Shown: piece by piece, positions 35,999 through 45,108 of the stretch
Numbering within the stretch: the first letter of the stretch is position 1
Layout: each line of letters opens with the position of its first letter
Assembly: GCA_030619925.1 (NCBI GenBank)
Contig: JAUXAL010000007.1
Coordinates: forward strand, 1 to 64,000
Length of the DNA: 64,000 bases
DNA from: Phycisphaerae bacterium
Lineage (GTDB): Bacteria; Planctomycetota; Phycisphaerae; Sedimentisphaerales; Anaerobacaceae
Reading direction: 5' to 3'
The notes under the pieces: generated by a model
Seen by the model: only the letters and a program-made list of their open reading frames with translations
Database searches by the model: none
What the model was told of the DNA's origin: nothing
Position numbers and translations under genes: made by a program

Positions 35999-37671
35999 CT
36001 GATTAGCGTCCCCACAGCAGCAGCACCATATTCTATAAAATTACCGCTCCTGTAAATTTCGCTGAAACTATCCCGTATAATGTCCCAGAGCTGATAGATA
36101 TCACTGTCAAGAAATACTCTGCCGACTTTCTCGTCAAACTGCGTACCCAATCCTTTCTCTATCTCCCCAAGCGCTTGTTCCACGGTCTTGGCACCTCTAT
36201 AAGTTCGCTTCGATGTCATCGCGTCGAAACTATCCGCCAATCCAACAATTTTGCCTATCAGTGGTATCTGCTCGCCGGTTAAACCGCTGGGATATCCCTT
36301 GCCGTCAATTCGCTCGTGGTGACACAATACCCCCGACATGATATCACGCATCTGCTTTATTTCATGTAAAATACCTGCTCCTATCGAGGGATGCTTTTTT
36401 ATAAGGTCGAGTTCATGCTCAGTCAGTTTGCCCTGTTTGCGTAATACCGGTTCCTCTACCCCTATTTTTCCTATATCGTGCAGCAATCCAGCCAAATAAA
36501 TCTTGTGAATTTGCTCTTCATCCAACTGCTCCTGCTCAGAGAGCCTCTCAGCAATCCATCGAGAAATAAACGCAACCCTTTCGGAATGGCCGCGTGTGTA
36601 CTTGTCCTTGGCATCAATACTACTTGTTAGTGCTTTTAGCGAACCAATGAATAATTCTTTGAGGTCCTTGAACAGCCTGCCATTCTCGATAAACACGGCA
36701 CATCCGCTGGCCACCGAATTAAATAGTTTTACATCGGTGCTGTCGAAATCCTGTTTGCCGATTCTATTTATCGCAACCATCAGCCCTATCATGGAGTTGC
36801 CATTTTGAGCTCTCTCTGCAAAACGAGAGTCCGCCTTGTCTTTGCCGCATAAAGGTACTGCAATAATATTTCTTATGTCGCCCGGCCAATCATATCTGAA
36901 AGGACAATCTACTTCGCTGTCCAGCAGTGCCTCTTTACCGCTGCTTATTTCGTCGGTCAATCGGCTATGTAAAACAGCCGCCTTCCGCTCATCTATATCT
37001 ATCAACCCGGAGCCCGCAACCACAACCAACTGCTGTTCGTCCTCTACGGTCTTTTCCAGCAATATCGCGATACCTTCGACGAGGACAATTTCGGTTAAGT
37101 TGTCACAAGCCATTTGCAGAAAGTTGGCGTCCGCCTCGGTAACCTTCATATTCGTGCTGATCTTGTGAAGCAGCACCAGTTCCTCGTAAACTCTCGCCAA
37201 CTCAGTGCTGACCATTTCAATTTGTTCTTCGGCTTTTGTCTCGGCTTGAAATTTCTCTGCCAAAAGCCCGAGCACTTCACCAAAAATCGATTCTCGATTC
37301 TCGCATCGTGTATCCAGTGTCGAGTATCCGGTATCGAGTAAGGCCACTCCAGCTGCTTCTCCGCCCTTGTTACCGACACGAGCGGATTTCAAGACAGCAG
37401 CCAAAACCGGATTTGCATCGCCAAATCGCCATACCGGCATACCGGTGTCATCGGAGCAGTTTTTCTCGCCGTTTTGCTTTAACGCTCGCCGGCCCAACTT
37501 TATTAACTGTTCCCGGCTACTTTTGAATCTGCCGCCGTCGCACAGTAAGACAAGTTCGCCCTCGGCATCGCAAACTGCAAAATTAACGCCGAATTTATTT
37601 ATCCTGCCGCCAAACTTCTCCAGCTCGCGTAGTTGTGACGGCCCTAAACTTTTCCTGACTGTATCCAACAT
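35995..37671 (-). CDS. GAF + HD-GYP protein, c-di-GMP phosphodiesterase
   Basis: About 558 residues from ATG 37671 (TTG 37698 is an alternative). Residues ~160-330 resemble a GAF sensor domain (NLTEIVLVEGIAILLEKTVE; GCAVFIENGRLF). Residues ~340-520 are HD-GYP with LLHDIGKIGVEE, HHERIDGKGYPSGL and LADSFDAMTSKRTYR; metal and GYP residues are intact, so it should hydrolyse c-di-GMP. Residues ~110-130 (TGYSTLDTRCENRE) are encoded by a 7-bp repeat tract (37287-37342). It sits between a response regulator and a STAS protein in the secretin locus. Confidence 0.9.
   Translation of the reverse strand: MLDTVRKSLGPSQLRELEKFGGRINKFGVNFAVCDAEGELVLLCDGGRFKSSREQLIKLGRRALKQNGEKNCSDDTGMPVWRFGDANPVLAAVLKSARVGNKGGEAAGVALLDTGYSTLDTRCENRESIFGEVLGLLAEKFQAETKAEEQIEMVSTELARVYEELVLLHKISTNMKVTEADANFLQMACDNLTEIVLVEGIAILLEKTVEDEQQLVVVAGSGLIDIDERKAAVLHSRLTDEISSGKEALLDSEVDCPFRYDWPGDIRNIIAVPLCGKDKADSRFAERAQNGNSMIGLMVAINRIGKQDFDSTDVKLFNSVASGCAVFIENGRLFKDLKELFIGSLKALTSSIDAKDKYTRGHSERVAFISRWIAERLSEQEQLDEEQIHKIYLAGLLHDIGKIGVEEPVLRKQGKLTEHELDLIKKHPSIGAGILHEIKQMRDIMSGVLCHHERIDGKGYPSGLTGEQIPLIGKIVGLADSFDAMTSKRTYRGAKTVEQALGEIEKGLGTQFDEKVGRVFLDSDIYQLWDIIRDSFSEIYRSGNFIEYGAAAVGTLIR
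37287..37342. repeat. 7-bp periodic tract inside the HD-GYP gene (8 units)
   Basis: TCGATTC twice, then six diverging units ending GAGTAAG, 56 bases without a phase slip. Read in frame it encodes an Asp/Thr/Arg-rich segment before the GAF domain. Confidence 0.75.
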
Positions 37672-37795
37672 GGCTTCTATTGAACTTTGCGTTATCAAAG
37701 CAACACCGGGTGATTACTGTCCCAAAGATTGTAGGACTTTTTTCATGGCCCAATTCACTGTGCCTCATCGATGGGCCGAGCCATGACGGGTCGTA

Positions 37796-37870
37796 GGCGG
37801 GACCCCATTTTGCAAGCCCCAGCGACTCCCGTCGCCGGACGGGGCTGCGGGCAATAAGCCGCAAAATGGG
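37796..37870. repeat. Inverted-repeat element with long stem
   Basis: CCCATTTTGC (37804-37813) pairs with GCAAAATGGG (37861-37870); AGCCCC and GGGGCT pair inside. The arm GGCGGGACCCCATTTTGC resembles 39674-39689 inside the histidine kinase gene. Upstream of the HD-GYP gene. Confidence 0.6.
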
Positions 37871-37975
37871 AACCCAGCAAAATGCTCAACCACTCATTTT
37901 GGGACAACTACCTGGGCGCCGCCCCCTTGTGCTTCGCAGAATAGTACAAACCTGTTTTAGAGTGTTGAAAATAAC

Positions 37976-38368
37976 CTAACCATCAGCTACCAATTCCTTC
38001 TGATATAGAATATCTTCAATGCTCACTAACAATTCCTTGGGGCTGAATGGTTTGCTAAGACACCCGGATATTCGTAAAGCTTCCTGCTGCTCTTTCGGAA
38101 CAGCAAAGCTTCTTGCAGTCAACATAATCGCCGGTATATCTCTCGTTTCCTCACGTTGCCGAAGCTTCTCCACAAGTTCCAGTCCCGTCATACCCGGCAT
38201 CTGAAAATCCGTAACGATGATATCCGGCTTCTCCTTGCAGGCCAGCTTAAAGGCCTCAGCACCGTTATCCGCGGATATAACCTCATAACCATTATTACGA
38301 AGCTTTATCGCTACCACATGAACGATGTGTATCTCATCATCCACAACCAAGACTTTTTTGTCCGCCAT
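37976..38368 (-). CDS. Single-domain response regulator (CheY-like)
   Basis: 130 residues from ATG 38368 with GGAGG eight bases upstream. Receiver features: acidic pair DDE at the start (KVLVVDDEIHIV), phospho-acceptor Asp in IIVTDFQMPGMTG, Thr in IMLTAR, Lys in LSKPFS. No output domain. Gene follows the histidine kinase directly on the same strand, so that kinase is its likely donor; the downstream HD-GYP may be a target (inference). Confidence 0.92.
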   Translation of the reverse strand: MADKKVLVVDDEIHIVHVVAIKLRNNGYEVISADNGAEAFKLACKEKPDIIVTDFQMPGMTGLELVEKLRQREETRDIPAIMLTARSFAVPKEQQEALRISGCLSKPFSPKELLVSIEDILYQKELVADG

Positions 38369-38434
38369 TGTCTTGCCTCCACAAAAGATTAACGAACAGC
38401 GCGTGGCACATAATTCTTTTGCTGCCAACAATTT

Positions 38435-39958
38435 TTACACCGCTTCGGCTGCTTCTCTTGTCGCCAAAGGCAGCTCAAGGCCAAAAGTGCTGCCTGCGCC
38501 GACCTGGCTTGTAACAAACACCCGGCCATTATGAACCTTCTCAACTATTTGTTTAACAAGGCTAAGCCCCAAACCTGTCCCTTCTGCCTGATTTTTGTTG
38601 GCATCAACCCTGTAGAACTTATCAAAGACGTGTTCAATTTCATCTTCAGGAATTCCGACCCCCGTGTCAGTTACACTAACTCGTGCCAGACCTGCGATTT
38701 CGTCAACCTCGGTTTCAATTTTCACTGAACCACCACAAGGAGTATACTTAACAGCGTTACTTAGCAGATTAACAATAACCTGCCGAATCATATCCTTGTC
38801 CACGTACACCTGGTCGAATACAATCGGCTTTTGTCCAATGACCTCAATATTCTTCTCCTCAGCGTAGCTCTTTATCATTTGCATTTGTTCTTCTATGAGC
38901 ATCGTCAAGCTGGCTGACTCCTTATTTACCTTTATTAAGCCCGATTCTATGCGTGAAATATTCAGGACGCCTTCAATCAGCCGGCTCAACCTTTTTGCCT
39001 GATCTCGAATCACTGAATAAAACTCTTTCCTTGTTTCTTCGTTATCGCCTTCGTTATCACAGAGCATTTCCGAATAGGCTGTGATGGTAGCCAGAGGTGT
39101 TTTTAACTCGTGCGAAACATGGCTTACAAAATCATTTTTCATCCGCGATATTTCTTTCTCGCGCGTAATATCGTGCAGCACCGCCACGGTCCCGCAAACC
39201 TGCTCCCTCTGGTCGTAAATACACGAAACAATGCAATCGAAAGTCTTTGGCCTTTCGTTCGCTGGAAAATCCTTTAAAAATTCGATTTCCTGCCTCGTTG
39301 CTCGTCCCTTACTTTGTCCGCTGCGGACCAAGATATCTGCAAATTTACTTTGGTCCGGGCCTATAAGCTCGCTGACAGGTTTGTGTTGCGAACTCTCAAA
39401 ATCAAAATCGAAAAGTCGGCCGGCCGCCTCGTTCGCCATCAACAGCTTGCCAAACTCATCAATAACAATAACGGCATCGCGAATACTGTATATAATCGCC
39501 TCGGTGTTTTTTTCCCGTCTTTGGGAAAGTTGAACCTGGATTTGTAAATCCTTGACCTGCTTTTCTAACTCAGCAATATGATTGGTATAACGCTCAAAAC
39601 GCTCGTCAATAGCTGCGCCTAAGGCCTTTATTGCTGCACTTTTGCCGCTTCTCGTCATTGCGGGCGGAGCGAAGGCGGACCCCATTTTGTGGCTTATCGC
39701 ACCTGCTTTATCCTTCTTAAGCCACTTGGCTATGGACGTGATTCTCCCGACCGGCTTTAGCCAGCACCAGCCGAGACAAATCACGCCCACAGCCCCAACA
39801 ACGTAGCACACCGGCACAACGGGTATCCGCTGCACAAAACCGGCAAAACGCCAACCCTCTTCCGTGCCAGAGTCTTGCCGCTCGGCGAGGCTCCATACAA
39901 ACAGACCGCACGCCACAACGGCCGTGACTATCCAGTATAAATTTCTTGCAAATCTCAA
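38435..39958 (-). CDS. Membrane sensor histidine kinase with PAS domain
   Basis: 507 residues from a TTG start (AAGG 12 bases upstream; no nearby ATG in frame). Two hydrophobic helices (~10-25 and ~45-68) enclose a very short periplasmic part. Then a coiled linker, a PAS domain (AIIYSIRDAVIVIDEFGKL), HisKA with phospho-His in HVSHELKTPLATI, and HATPase_c with NLLSNAVKYTP, DTGVGIP, GTGLGLSLVK. The PhoR/ResE-like layout is intact. Residues ~88-100 are encoded by a dispersed repeat (see 39656-39700). Confidence 0.93.
   Translation of the reverse strand: MRFARNLYWIVTAVVACGLFVWSLAERQDSGTEEGWRFAGFVQRIPVVPVCYVVGAVGVICLGWCWLKPVGRITSIAKWLKKDKAGAISHKMGSAFAPPAMTRSGKSAAIKALGAAIDERFERYTNHIAELEKQVKDLQIQVQLSQRREKNTEAIIYSIRDAVIVIDEFGKLLMANEAAGRLFDFDFESSQHKPVSELIGPDQSKFADILVRSGQSKGRATRQEIEFLKDFPANERPKTFDCIVSCIYDQREQVCGTVAVLHDITREKEISRMKNDFVSHVSHELKTPLATITAYSEMLCDNEGDNEETRKEFYSVIRDQAKRLSRLIEGVLNISRIESGLIKVNKESASLTMLIEEQMQMIKSYAEEKNIEVIGQKPIVFDQVYVDKDMIRQVIVNLLSNAVKYTPCGGSVKIETEVDEIAGLARVSVTDTGVGIPEDEIEHVFDKFYRVDANKNQAEGTGLGLSLVKQIVEKVHNGRVFVTSQVGAGSTFGLELPLATREAAEAV
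39656..39700. repeat. Dispersed repeat inside the kinase gene
   Basis: GGCGGACCCCATTTTG followed by TGGCTTATCGC, matching the two arms of the intergenic element at 37796-37870. Read in frame as HKMGSAFAPPAMTR between the membrane part and the PAS domain. Confidence 0.55.
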
Positions 39959-39979
39959 ACCAGCAACCTTAATTCATTT

Positions 39980-40068
39980 ACTATTTTCTATTGACTATTG
40001 TCTATTGTCTCGGAATCCAGGTTCCCGTTCTTTTCTTTCAGTAGTCAATATTCAATAATCAATTATTT
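39980..40068. repeat. Two 7-bp periodic tracts between secretin and kinase genes
   Basis: ACTATTG/TCTATTG units at 39980-40007 and ATATTCA/ATAATCA units at 40041-40068; the second reaches into the secretin TAA stop codon. Confidence 0.65.
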
Positions 40069-41899
40069 ACCTTCTCATCCACTTATCCGTATCTTCCCGC
40101 TCAACGTTATCAAGCAAGATTCTCTCTATGTTTTCCACCTCATCCGGCTTCGTCTCAGCAATAATTCTTTCTTTCAGCCGTATCGCCTCAAGATATGTCG
40201 GACGATATGTAAGTACAAATTCCAGCTCTTTCATTGCAGCTTCAGTATCGCCTTCAACATAGTACCTCGCGGCTCTTTCGTAATGGTCCTCGGCCAGTCT
40301 TGCCCTGCCTGTCCACATCACGCCGTCCTGCGCGCCATATCTTTTACGACTGATATCCGCCGCCCTTTCCAGACCTCTGGTCTGGTCCGCACCGTCTATA
40401 ATGTGAACGGTAAGCATAATTATCACTTCCTGGCGCTGGGTCGTATCATTAGTGCTTCTGAAAGCTGCCCCTATGAGCGGCAAATCCCCCAGCAAAGGTA
40501 TCTGTTTTCGGCTTGTAACCACAACATCCCTAAAGAGGCCGCCAATGACAATTGTCTCGCCGTCCTTTACGAGAATGTTGGTCTTCAACTCGGTCGTAGT
40601 CTCATCAGGGACCCCGTCCTCATTAAGCTCAGCCGTACTATCCTTGGGATAAATGTCCATCCTGATGTAACCGTCATTTGCGATATACGGCCTAAAGATC
40701 AGCTGGGTACCGGTTTGCAGAAATTTAACTTCACCCTGGGTAGCTACGCCTTCTGAAATACTGGTACTTGAGCGATACCCGAGGTTCCTGCCGATTAGCA
40801 CGCAGCCTTCCTGCTTGTTTACTGCAAGAATCTTGGGATTTGCAATGACCGTGGTATCCGTGACGGTTTCCAATGCAGTTATGAATGCCGCGATATCACC
40901 GCTTTTTACTCCGACTCTCAAGCCATCACCTCCGGCAGTGGCAAAGCCGAAGATTTCCAGCGCTGAGCCGGGAACTCCATCGGCTATGGCCACGATAGGC
41001 GAGGTCGCTTCAGTGCCCCTGTCGATTTCGCTACCAGCGACGAGCGTATCGGTTGCCGCAGTACCATCCAGCGCCGTACCACCACCGACAAAGTTCAAAT
41101 CAACACCGAGCTCCATTCCTTCGGTCAAAAGCACGCCCAAAATGGTGGCTTCAACCAAGACCTGTTTGGGCCTGACATCAACATATTTTATTACCCCTTT
41201 AGCATCGGCAATGTTTTCGGGATAATCATAGACCACAACAGTGTCGTGCAGTGCCATACTATCGCCGCCGCCACCTCCGGAACCAATTGAGCCTCCGCTG
41301 CCGGTACTGCCACCCCCACTGGATATTTCCGTCTCAGCAGCAGTGCTTATCTCAACCAGGCCGGCTTTACTTAGTACCGGAGTTATCAGCTTCCTCGCCT
41401 CCTCGGCAGTGATGTAGTAGAGCGTAAAGACCTCGTATATCATTCGGTCCTTGTCTTCCTTGATTTTTTGGTATTCGTCTTTGGTGTATACCTTGATGAG
41501 ATTTCCCTTTTGCTCGTATTTGAAGTTCTCGCCCAGAATTGCATCCATAGCGTCATCGAAGGTTACATTCTTGAGAGTTGTAAACCCCAATACCCCGTCA
41601 ACTCTTGGGGAAGGCACAATATTCTTCTGATACAGTGCATTCAAAATCCGAAGAGCTTCCTTGATTCCCTCATCTTTGTTAAACTTGATTGACTGGAGCG
41701 TCCCGCCTATAGACACATCTGCTTGCCCGCTGCTCACATCAATATTTGCTGCGTCGAAGCCTTCGTCCGCTTGAGGGAACATTTGGTCCTGCCCAATGTC
41801 AGCGACCGCGATCGCCGCAGCCACAATCAATACAAAGCCCCACACGAACAAGTGCTTCCCCATTTTGGTCTTGCTGTTTGAATTCTTATCGTCATACAT
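40067..41899 (-). CDS. Outer-membrane secretin (GspD/PilQ family)
   Basis: 610 residues from ATG 41899 (GGGGG eight bases upstream); ATG 41923 lacks a good site. N-terminal hydrophobic segment, then periplasmic N-domains (FTTLKNVTFDDAMDAIL; LYYITAEEARKLITPVL), a Gly/Ser-rich loop, and a secretin core (VLVEATILGVLLTE, ANPKILAVNKQEG, VKDGETIVIGGLFRD, PLLGDLPLIGAAFR). The C-terminal ~90 residues are TPR-like. It forms the outer-membrane channel of the type II/IV-pilus-like machine in this locus. Confidence 0.92.
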   Translation of the reverse strand: MYDDKNSNSKTKMGKHLFVWGFVLIVAAAIAVADIGQDQMFPQADEGFDAANIDVSSGQADVSIGGTLQSIKFNKDEGIKEALRILNALYQKNIVPSPRVDGVLGFTTLKNVTFDDAMDAILGENFKYEQKGNLIKVYTKDEYQKIKEDKDRMIYEVFTLYYITAEEARKLITPVLSKAGLVEISTAAETEISSGGGSTGSGGSIGSGGGGGDSMALHDTVVVYDYPENIADAKGVIKYVDVRPKQVLVEATILGVLLTEGMELGVDLNFVGGGTALDGTAATDTLVAGSEIDRGTEATSPIVAIADGVPGSALEIFGFATAGGDGLRVGVKSGDIAAFITALETVTDTTVIANPKILAVNKQEGCVLIGRNLGYRSSTSISEGVATQGEVKFLQTGTQLIFRPYIANDGYIRMDIYPKDSTAELNEDGVPDETTTELKTNILVKDGETIVIGGLFRDVVVTSRKQIPLLGDLPLIGAAFRSTNDTTQRQEVIIMLTVHIIDGADQTRGLERAADISRKRYGAQDGVMWTGRARLAEDHYERAARYYVEGDTEAAMKELEFVLTYRPTYLEAIRLKERIIAETKPDEVENIERILLDNVEREDTDKWMRR

Positions 41900-41926
41900 A
41901 ATTTGGCCCCCTTTTCTATTCATAAC

Positions 41927-42532
41927 TCAACGATCAATTATTGGCGCCTGGGTAAGCTTCAACGTTATTTCCGCTTCCCTACACCTTACTACCACCGTGT
42001 TTCTTTTAATTTCAACTACTTCACATTCATACCTGTCAACCTCCTCACCGACGGGCAATTTATCCCCCACGCTCAATAGCTTATCATTGATAAAAGCCTG
42101 GGGATTCTTGCCCAACACTATTGCTTCCAGCTTTAGTTGCTCTGCGACTCTTCTGATACCTTCTTCATTTCCACCTTTTGAAACGATATTTACCTCTTCA
42201 GTACCAACCAAGTTCTCCACTTCTCGGTCAACAAAATCCTGCCAGCCGTCCGAAGCAAAAAAGTCTCTGGTAATTACATCATTACGGCCTGCAACTTCCG
42301 GCAATTCTATAAAGGATATTTTTGATTCCGGATTTGACTTACCTTCCACGTTCATTTCCTCTGTCATAGACGTCGCTGCAGCGGCCTGGGGTGTTCTCCT
42401 GATAAGCACTCTGACCCACATAAAAGCCATCACTGCGACCAAGCACAACGCTGCAACACTCTTTTTCTTCTCTGCAGCCAATTGACTAAAAAACCTGTTA
42501 GGCCCGTTACTACTCTTGAGATTCTTTCTCAT
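41927..42532 (-). CDS. GspC/PilP-like inner-membrane protein
   Basis: 201 residues. One hydrophobic helix at ~28-46, a linker, and a C-terminal beta domain (LEAIVLGKNPQAFINDKLL, YECEVVEIKRNTVVVRC) like the HR domain of GspC or PilP, which contacts the secretin N-domains. It lies directly upstream of the secretin gene, as pilP usually does. Similarity is by pattern only. Confidence 0.65.
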   Translation of the reverse strand: MRKNLKSSNGPNRFFSQLAAEKKKSVAALCLVAVMAFMWVRVLIRRTPQAAAATSMTEEMNVEGKSNPESKISFIELPEVAGRNDVITRDFFASDGWQDFVDREVENLVGTEEVNIVSKGGNEEGIRRVAEQLKLEAIVLGKNPQAFINDKLLSVGDKLPVGEEVDRYECEVVEIKRNTVVVRCREAEITLKLTQAPIIDR

Positions 42533-42561
42533 TTCAACTCTTGCCTTTTGCCTTTTTTCTT

Positions 42562-43107
42562 TTATCCTTGCCCGACTTTTGCTCTGTAATAAATGACTGC
42601 CCTCGTCTCCATACTTACTTCGCCGCCAAAATCGCTGTCGTTCACGAGTTTGACCTGCTCGATGCGAACCAGCCTATCCGACTCTTGTAGCCGCCGATAG
42701 AATTCGAAAATTTGAGTTAATTTACCCTTACACAGCATATTCACCGGTATACAGTTTAATCCGCCAGCCTTTATTTCCTCACCGGGTGCAATCACCTGCT
42801 CTCTTAGATTATGCTCATTCATCAAATCAGCGATTCTGCGCAAAAACGTACCAAGGGCCCTTCGCTCCGGTATATTTGCCTCATACTTTCTAAGCTCCCT
42901 CTGCAGCTTCAGTAATTGCCCTTTGAGCAAGGGCAGTCGCTTACTATCCGCAATGCCTTTGGCAATAGCAAGCCTTTGTGCAGCTCTTGTCTGCTCGACA
43001 GCCTTTATTCTCTTCTGTAAAGGCAGATACCGAAACAGCACAAACCCGCTCACTACTGCTCCAGCTGCAACACATATCGCTATTTGTTGTCTTTCCCGAA
43101 ACAACAT
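42562..43107 (-). CDS. PilO-like pilus/secretion assembly protein
   Basis: 181 residues: N-terminal helix, coiled coil (RELRKYEANIPERRALGTFL) and a C-terminal ferredoxin-like domain ending VSMETRAVIYYR. The layout and place between PilN- and PilP-like genes support PilO. Confidence 0.75.
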   Translation of the reverse strand: MLFRERQQIAICVAAGAVVSGFVLFRYLPLQKRIKAVEQTRAAQRLAIAKGIADSKRLPLLKGQLLKLQRELRKYEANIPERRALGTFLRRIADLMNEHNLREQVIAPGEEIKAGGLNCIPVNMLCKGKLTQIFEFYRRLQESDRLVRIEQVKLVNDSDFGGEVSMETRAVIYYRAKVGQG

Positions 43108-43123
43108 CTTTGCTTTTCACCTT

Positions 43124-43879
43124 TTACAGTTCGCGATAATTCGCCAGGTAGCAACTTATCTCAAATTCACTTACCTCGATATTTCCTCCGTCTTCTCGAA
43201 CGCCCCATTCGGCATTTGGGGTCCTTCCCGCAAGACCTGTCCTCGAGCGAAGTAAAAGGTCGCCTTTCGCTCTTATCTCAGCGGATCGTGAAAAAAGAGA
43301 TGGTACAATCTGACAAAAATATGGCGAGTCTTCTAACTCACATATAAAATCTGTCACATCGCTCCCATTTGCCGCCATGCCGTTTATCACCACCTTAAAT
43401 CGCACGTCACCAAGTGGCAGCTCTTGCTTTTCACTAAACTTAGTCCGGGCCGCTCTTACAACAGCACCTGCAGCCGGGAACGGTTGGGTCTTCTGCTTGT
43501 CCACAAACTTCTCAGCAACGAACTCCACTTTGCTAAGAACTATCTTTTCATCAATCAAAAAACTTATCTCTGCCAAGACACTTGCAACATCGATTTTGGA
43601 ATCAATTTCCTTTATGGATTCCGCTTTTTTCTGTAACCGGCCCAATTCGCTTTCAAGTTCGGCCGATTTAGCCGACACACTCTCTGCTTCTGCCTGCCTT
43701 GTCACCATTTGAGCAAACTCGGCCTCCGCTTTTGAAATCGAATGTGCAGTGACAAAATTCCACACCATCATCACCACAAGTACACCCCCCAAAGCGACGT
43801 ATTGCGTGTGATAACTAACCTGCTGCCGTCTGCCGCTTTTATACCATTGGGGAAGAAAATCTATTTCCTTTTCTGACAT
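43124..43879 (-). CDS. PilN-like pilus/secretion assembly protein
   Basis: 251 residues. Short cytoplasmic tail EIDFLPQWYKSGRRQQ resembling the INLLP motif that binds PilM, a hydrophobic helix (~28-46), a long coiled coil (~50-100) and a ferredoxin-like C-terminal part. Next to PilM and PilO genes. Confidence 0.75.
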   Translation of the reverse strand: MSEKEIDFLPQWYKSGRRQQVSYHTQYVALGGVLVVMMVWNFVTAHSISKAEAEFAQMVTRQAEAESVSAKSAELESELGRLQKKAESIKEIDSKIDVASVLAEISFLIDEKIVLSKVEFVAEKFVDKQKTQPFPAAGAVVRAARTKFSEKQELPLGDVRFKVVINGMAANGSDVTDFICELEDSPYFCQIVPSLFSRSAEIRAKGDLLLRSRTGLAGRTPNAEWGVREDGGNIEVSEFEISCYLANYREL

Positions 43880-43905
43880 AATTATCTCGCTTGGCGATTC
43901 ACACT

Positions 43906-45099
43906 CTACGCTGCGTTCCAGCCCTTAAGACTGAGCCCCACAGCTACCGCCCACTCGCAAAGCAAATCCCGCCTGTCACCACCAAAATTCAAATTCGTCC
44001 TCTTGCTCGACAAATCGAAACCCTTCAACGGCTGGGCCACTTCAATCTCAACCGTCAATTGCCGCTTCAAAACATCAAGCAGAATATTTTCGTACGCCCC
44101 CCCTCCGGTAAAAACTGCTCGCTCCACACGCTTGCCTCTGAATGTGACGGTATAATATCTAAGACACAGTGATATCGCTTTTGCCAGCTCTCCAGCAACT
44201 GCACTTACCACGTCAACCATCAACTGTCGTGTTGATGCATCGAGCTTGCCCTTGACGTCCCCAAACGCACCGCATTGCATCCGGGGCTCCTCGTCGCCGG
44301 CAGGCGACTGCTCCACCGAGTCTGACCTCAGCCTCGAAGGGCCCTTTTCGGCCCGAAGCGTCTCTCGCAGCATCTGGGCCTCACTGACGTTAATACCTAA
44401 TTTTGCTGCGATCTCCTGATTAAATTTCTCTCCGCCAACCGGTATCTGCTTAACGAAACTGATTTTTCCCCCACGATCAAACACCACGGTTGTAAAGCGG
44501 CTTCCCACATCCACAAAAACGACCGTGCGCTCTCTATCCCCGCGACGTCGCAGTGACCTCTCAAAGCTCCTGAATAATGCACACGGAATCGTATCTATTG
44601 CCACCGGTCTAAGCTGAGCTTCCTTAAGCATCTCAATGTGGCTCTTTATTGTTTCATTATCTACAGCAAACAAAATTAACTCACTCTTTATCTCATCACC
44701 CTCCCGAACATCGCCGGCAACTAAATAGTTCATCGCATCTCTATCCGGATCCAATCCGAAACGCTGGGCAACTTCCCTTCTCAAAGCATGCTCGATTCCA
44801 TCGCTCTGGATCTGGGCCAATCGCAGACTCGTGATTTTTAATCTGTCATTCGGCAAACACGAGACAACATTTCTTCCGCGAAAGTTACCCTTCGCAAGAA
44901 TTTGTTTTATCGCCGAAATAACAAAGCTTCTCCTTTCCTGCTCATCACCGTTTATATCAGCATCAATGCGAGCCCTATCTGCTGTAAGAACACCTATCTG
45001 TCCTCCATTGGTCACCAGCTGAATCATCTTGATAGAATTATGACCTATGTCCAATCCTATCGGCTGCAGTCCTCGAGTTTTCAAACCCAAACTTATCAT
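43906..45099 (-). CDS. PilM-like actin-fold assembly protein
   Basis: 397 residues of the FtsA/PilM actin-like fold: PIGLDIGHNSIKMIQL at the N-terminus, VFVDVGSRFTTVVFDRGG, and FTGGGAYENILLDVLK at the third nucleotide motif. It is cytoplasmic and binds the PilN tail. An unusual Arg/Ser/Pro-rich insert lies at ~residues 250-280. Confidence 0.88.
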   Translation of the reverse strand: MISLGLKTRGLQPIGLDIGHNSIKMIQLVTNGGQIGVLTADRARIDADINGDEQERRSFVISAIKQILAKGNFRGRNVVSCLPNDRLKITSLRLAQIQSDGIEHALRREVAQRFGLDPDRDAMNYLVAGDVREGDEIKSELILFAVDNETIKSHIEMLKEAQLRPVAIDTIPCALFRSFERSLRRRGDRERTVVFVDVGSRFTTVVFDRGGKISFVKQIPVGGEKFNQEIAAKLGINVSEAQMLRETLRAEKGPSRLRSDSVEQSPAGDEEPRMQCGAFGDVKGKLDASTRQLMVDVVSAVAGELAKAISLCLRYYTVTFRGKRVERAVFTGGGAYENILLDVLKRQLTVEIEVAQPLKGFDLSSKRTNLNFGGDRRDLLCEWAVAVGLSLKGWNAA

Positions 45100-45108
45100 T
45101 TTCCACCA

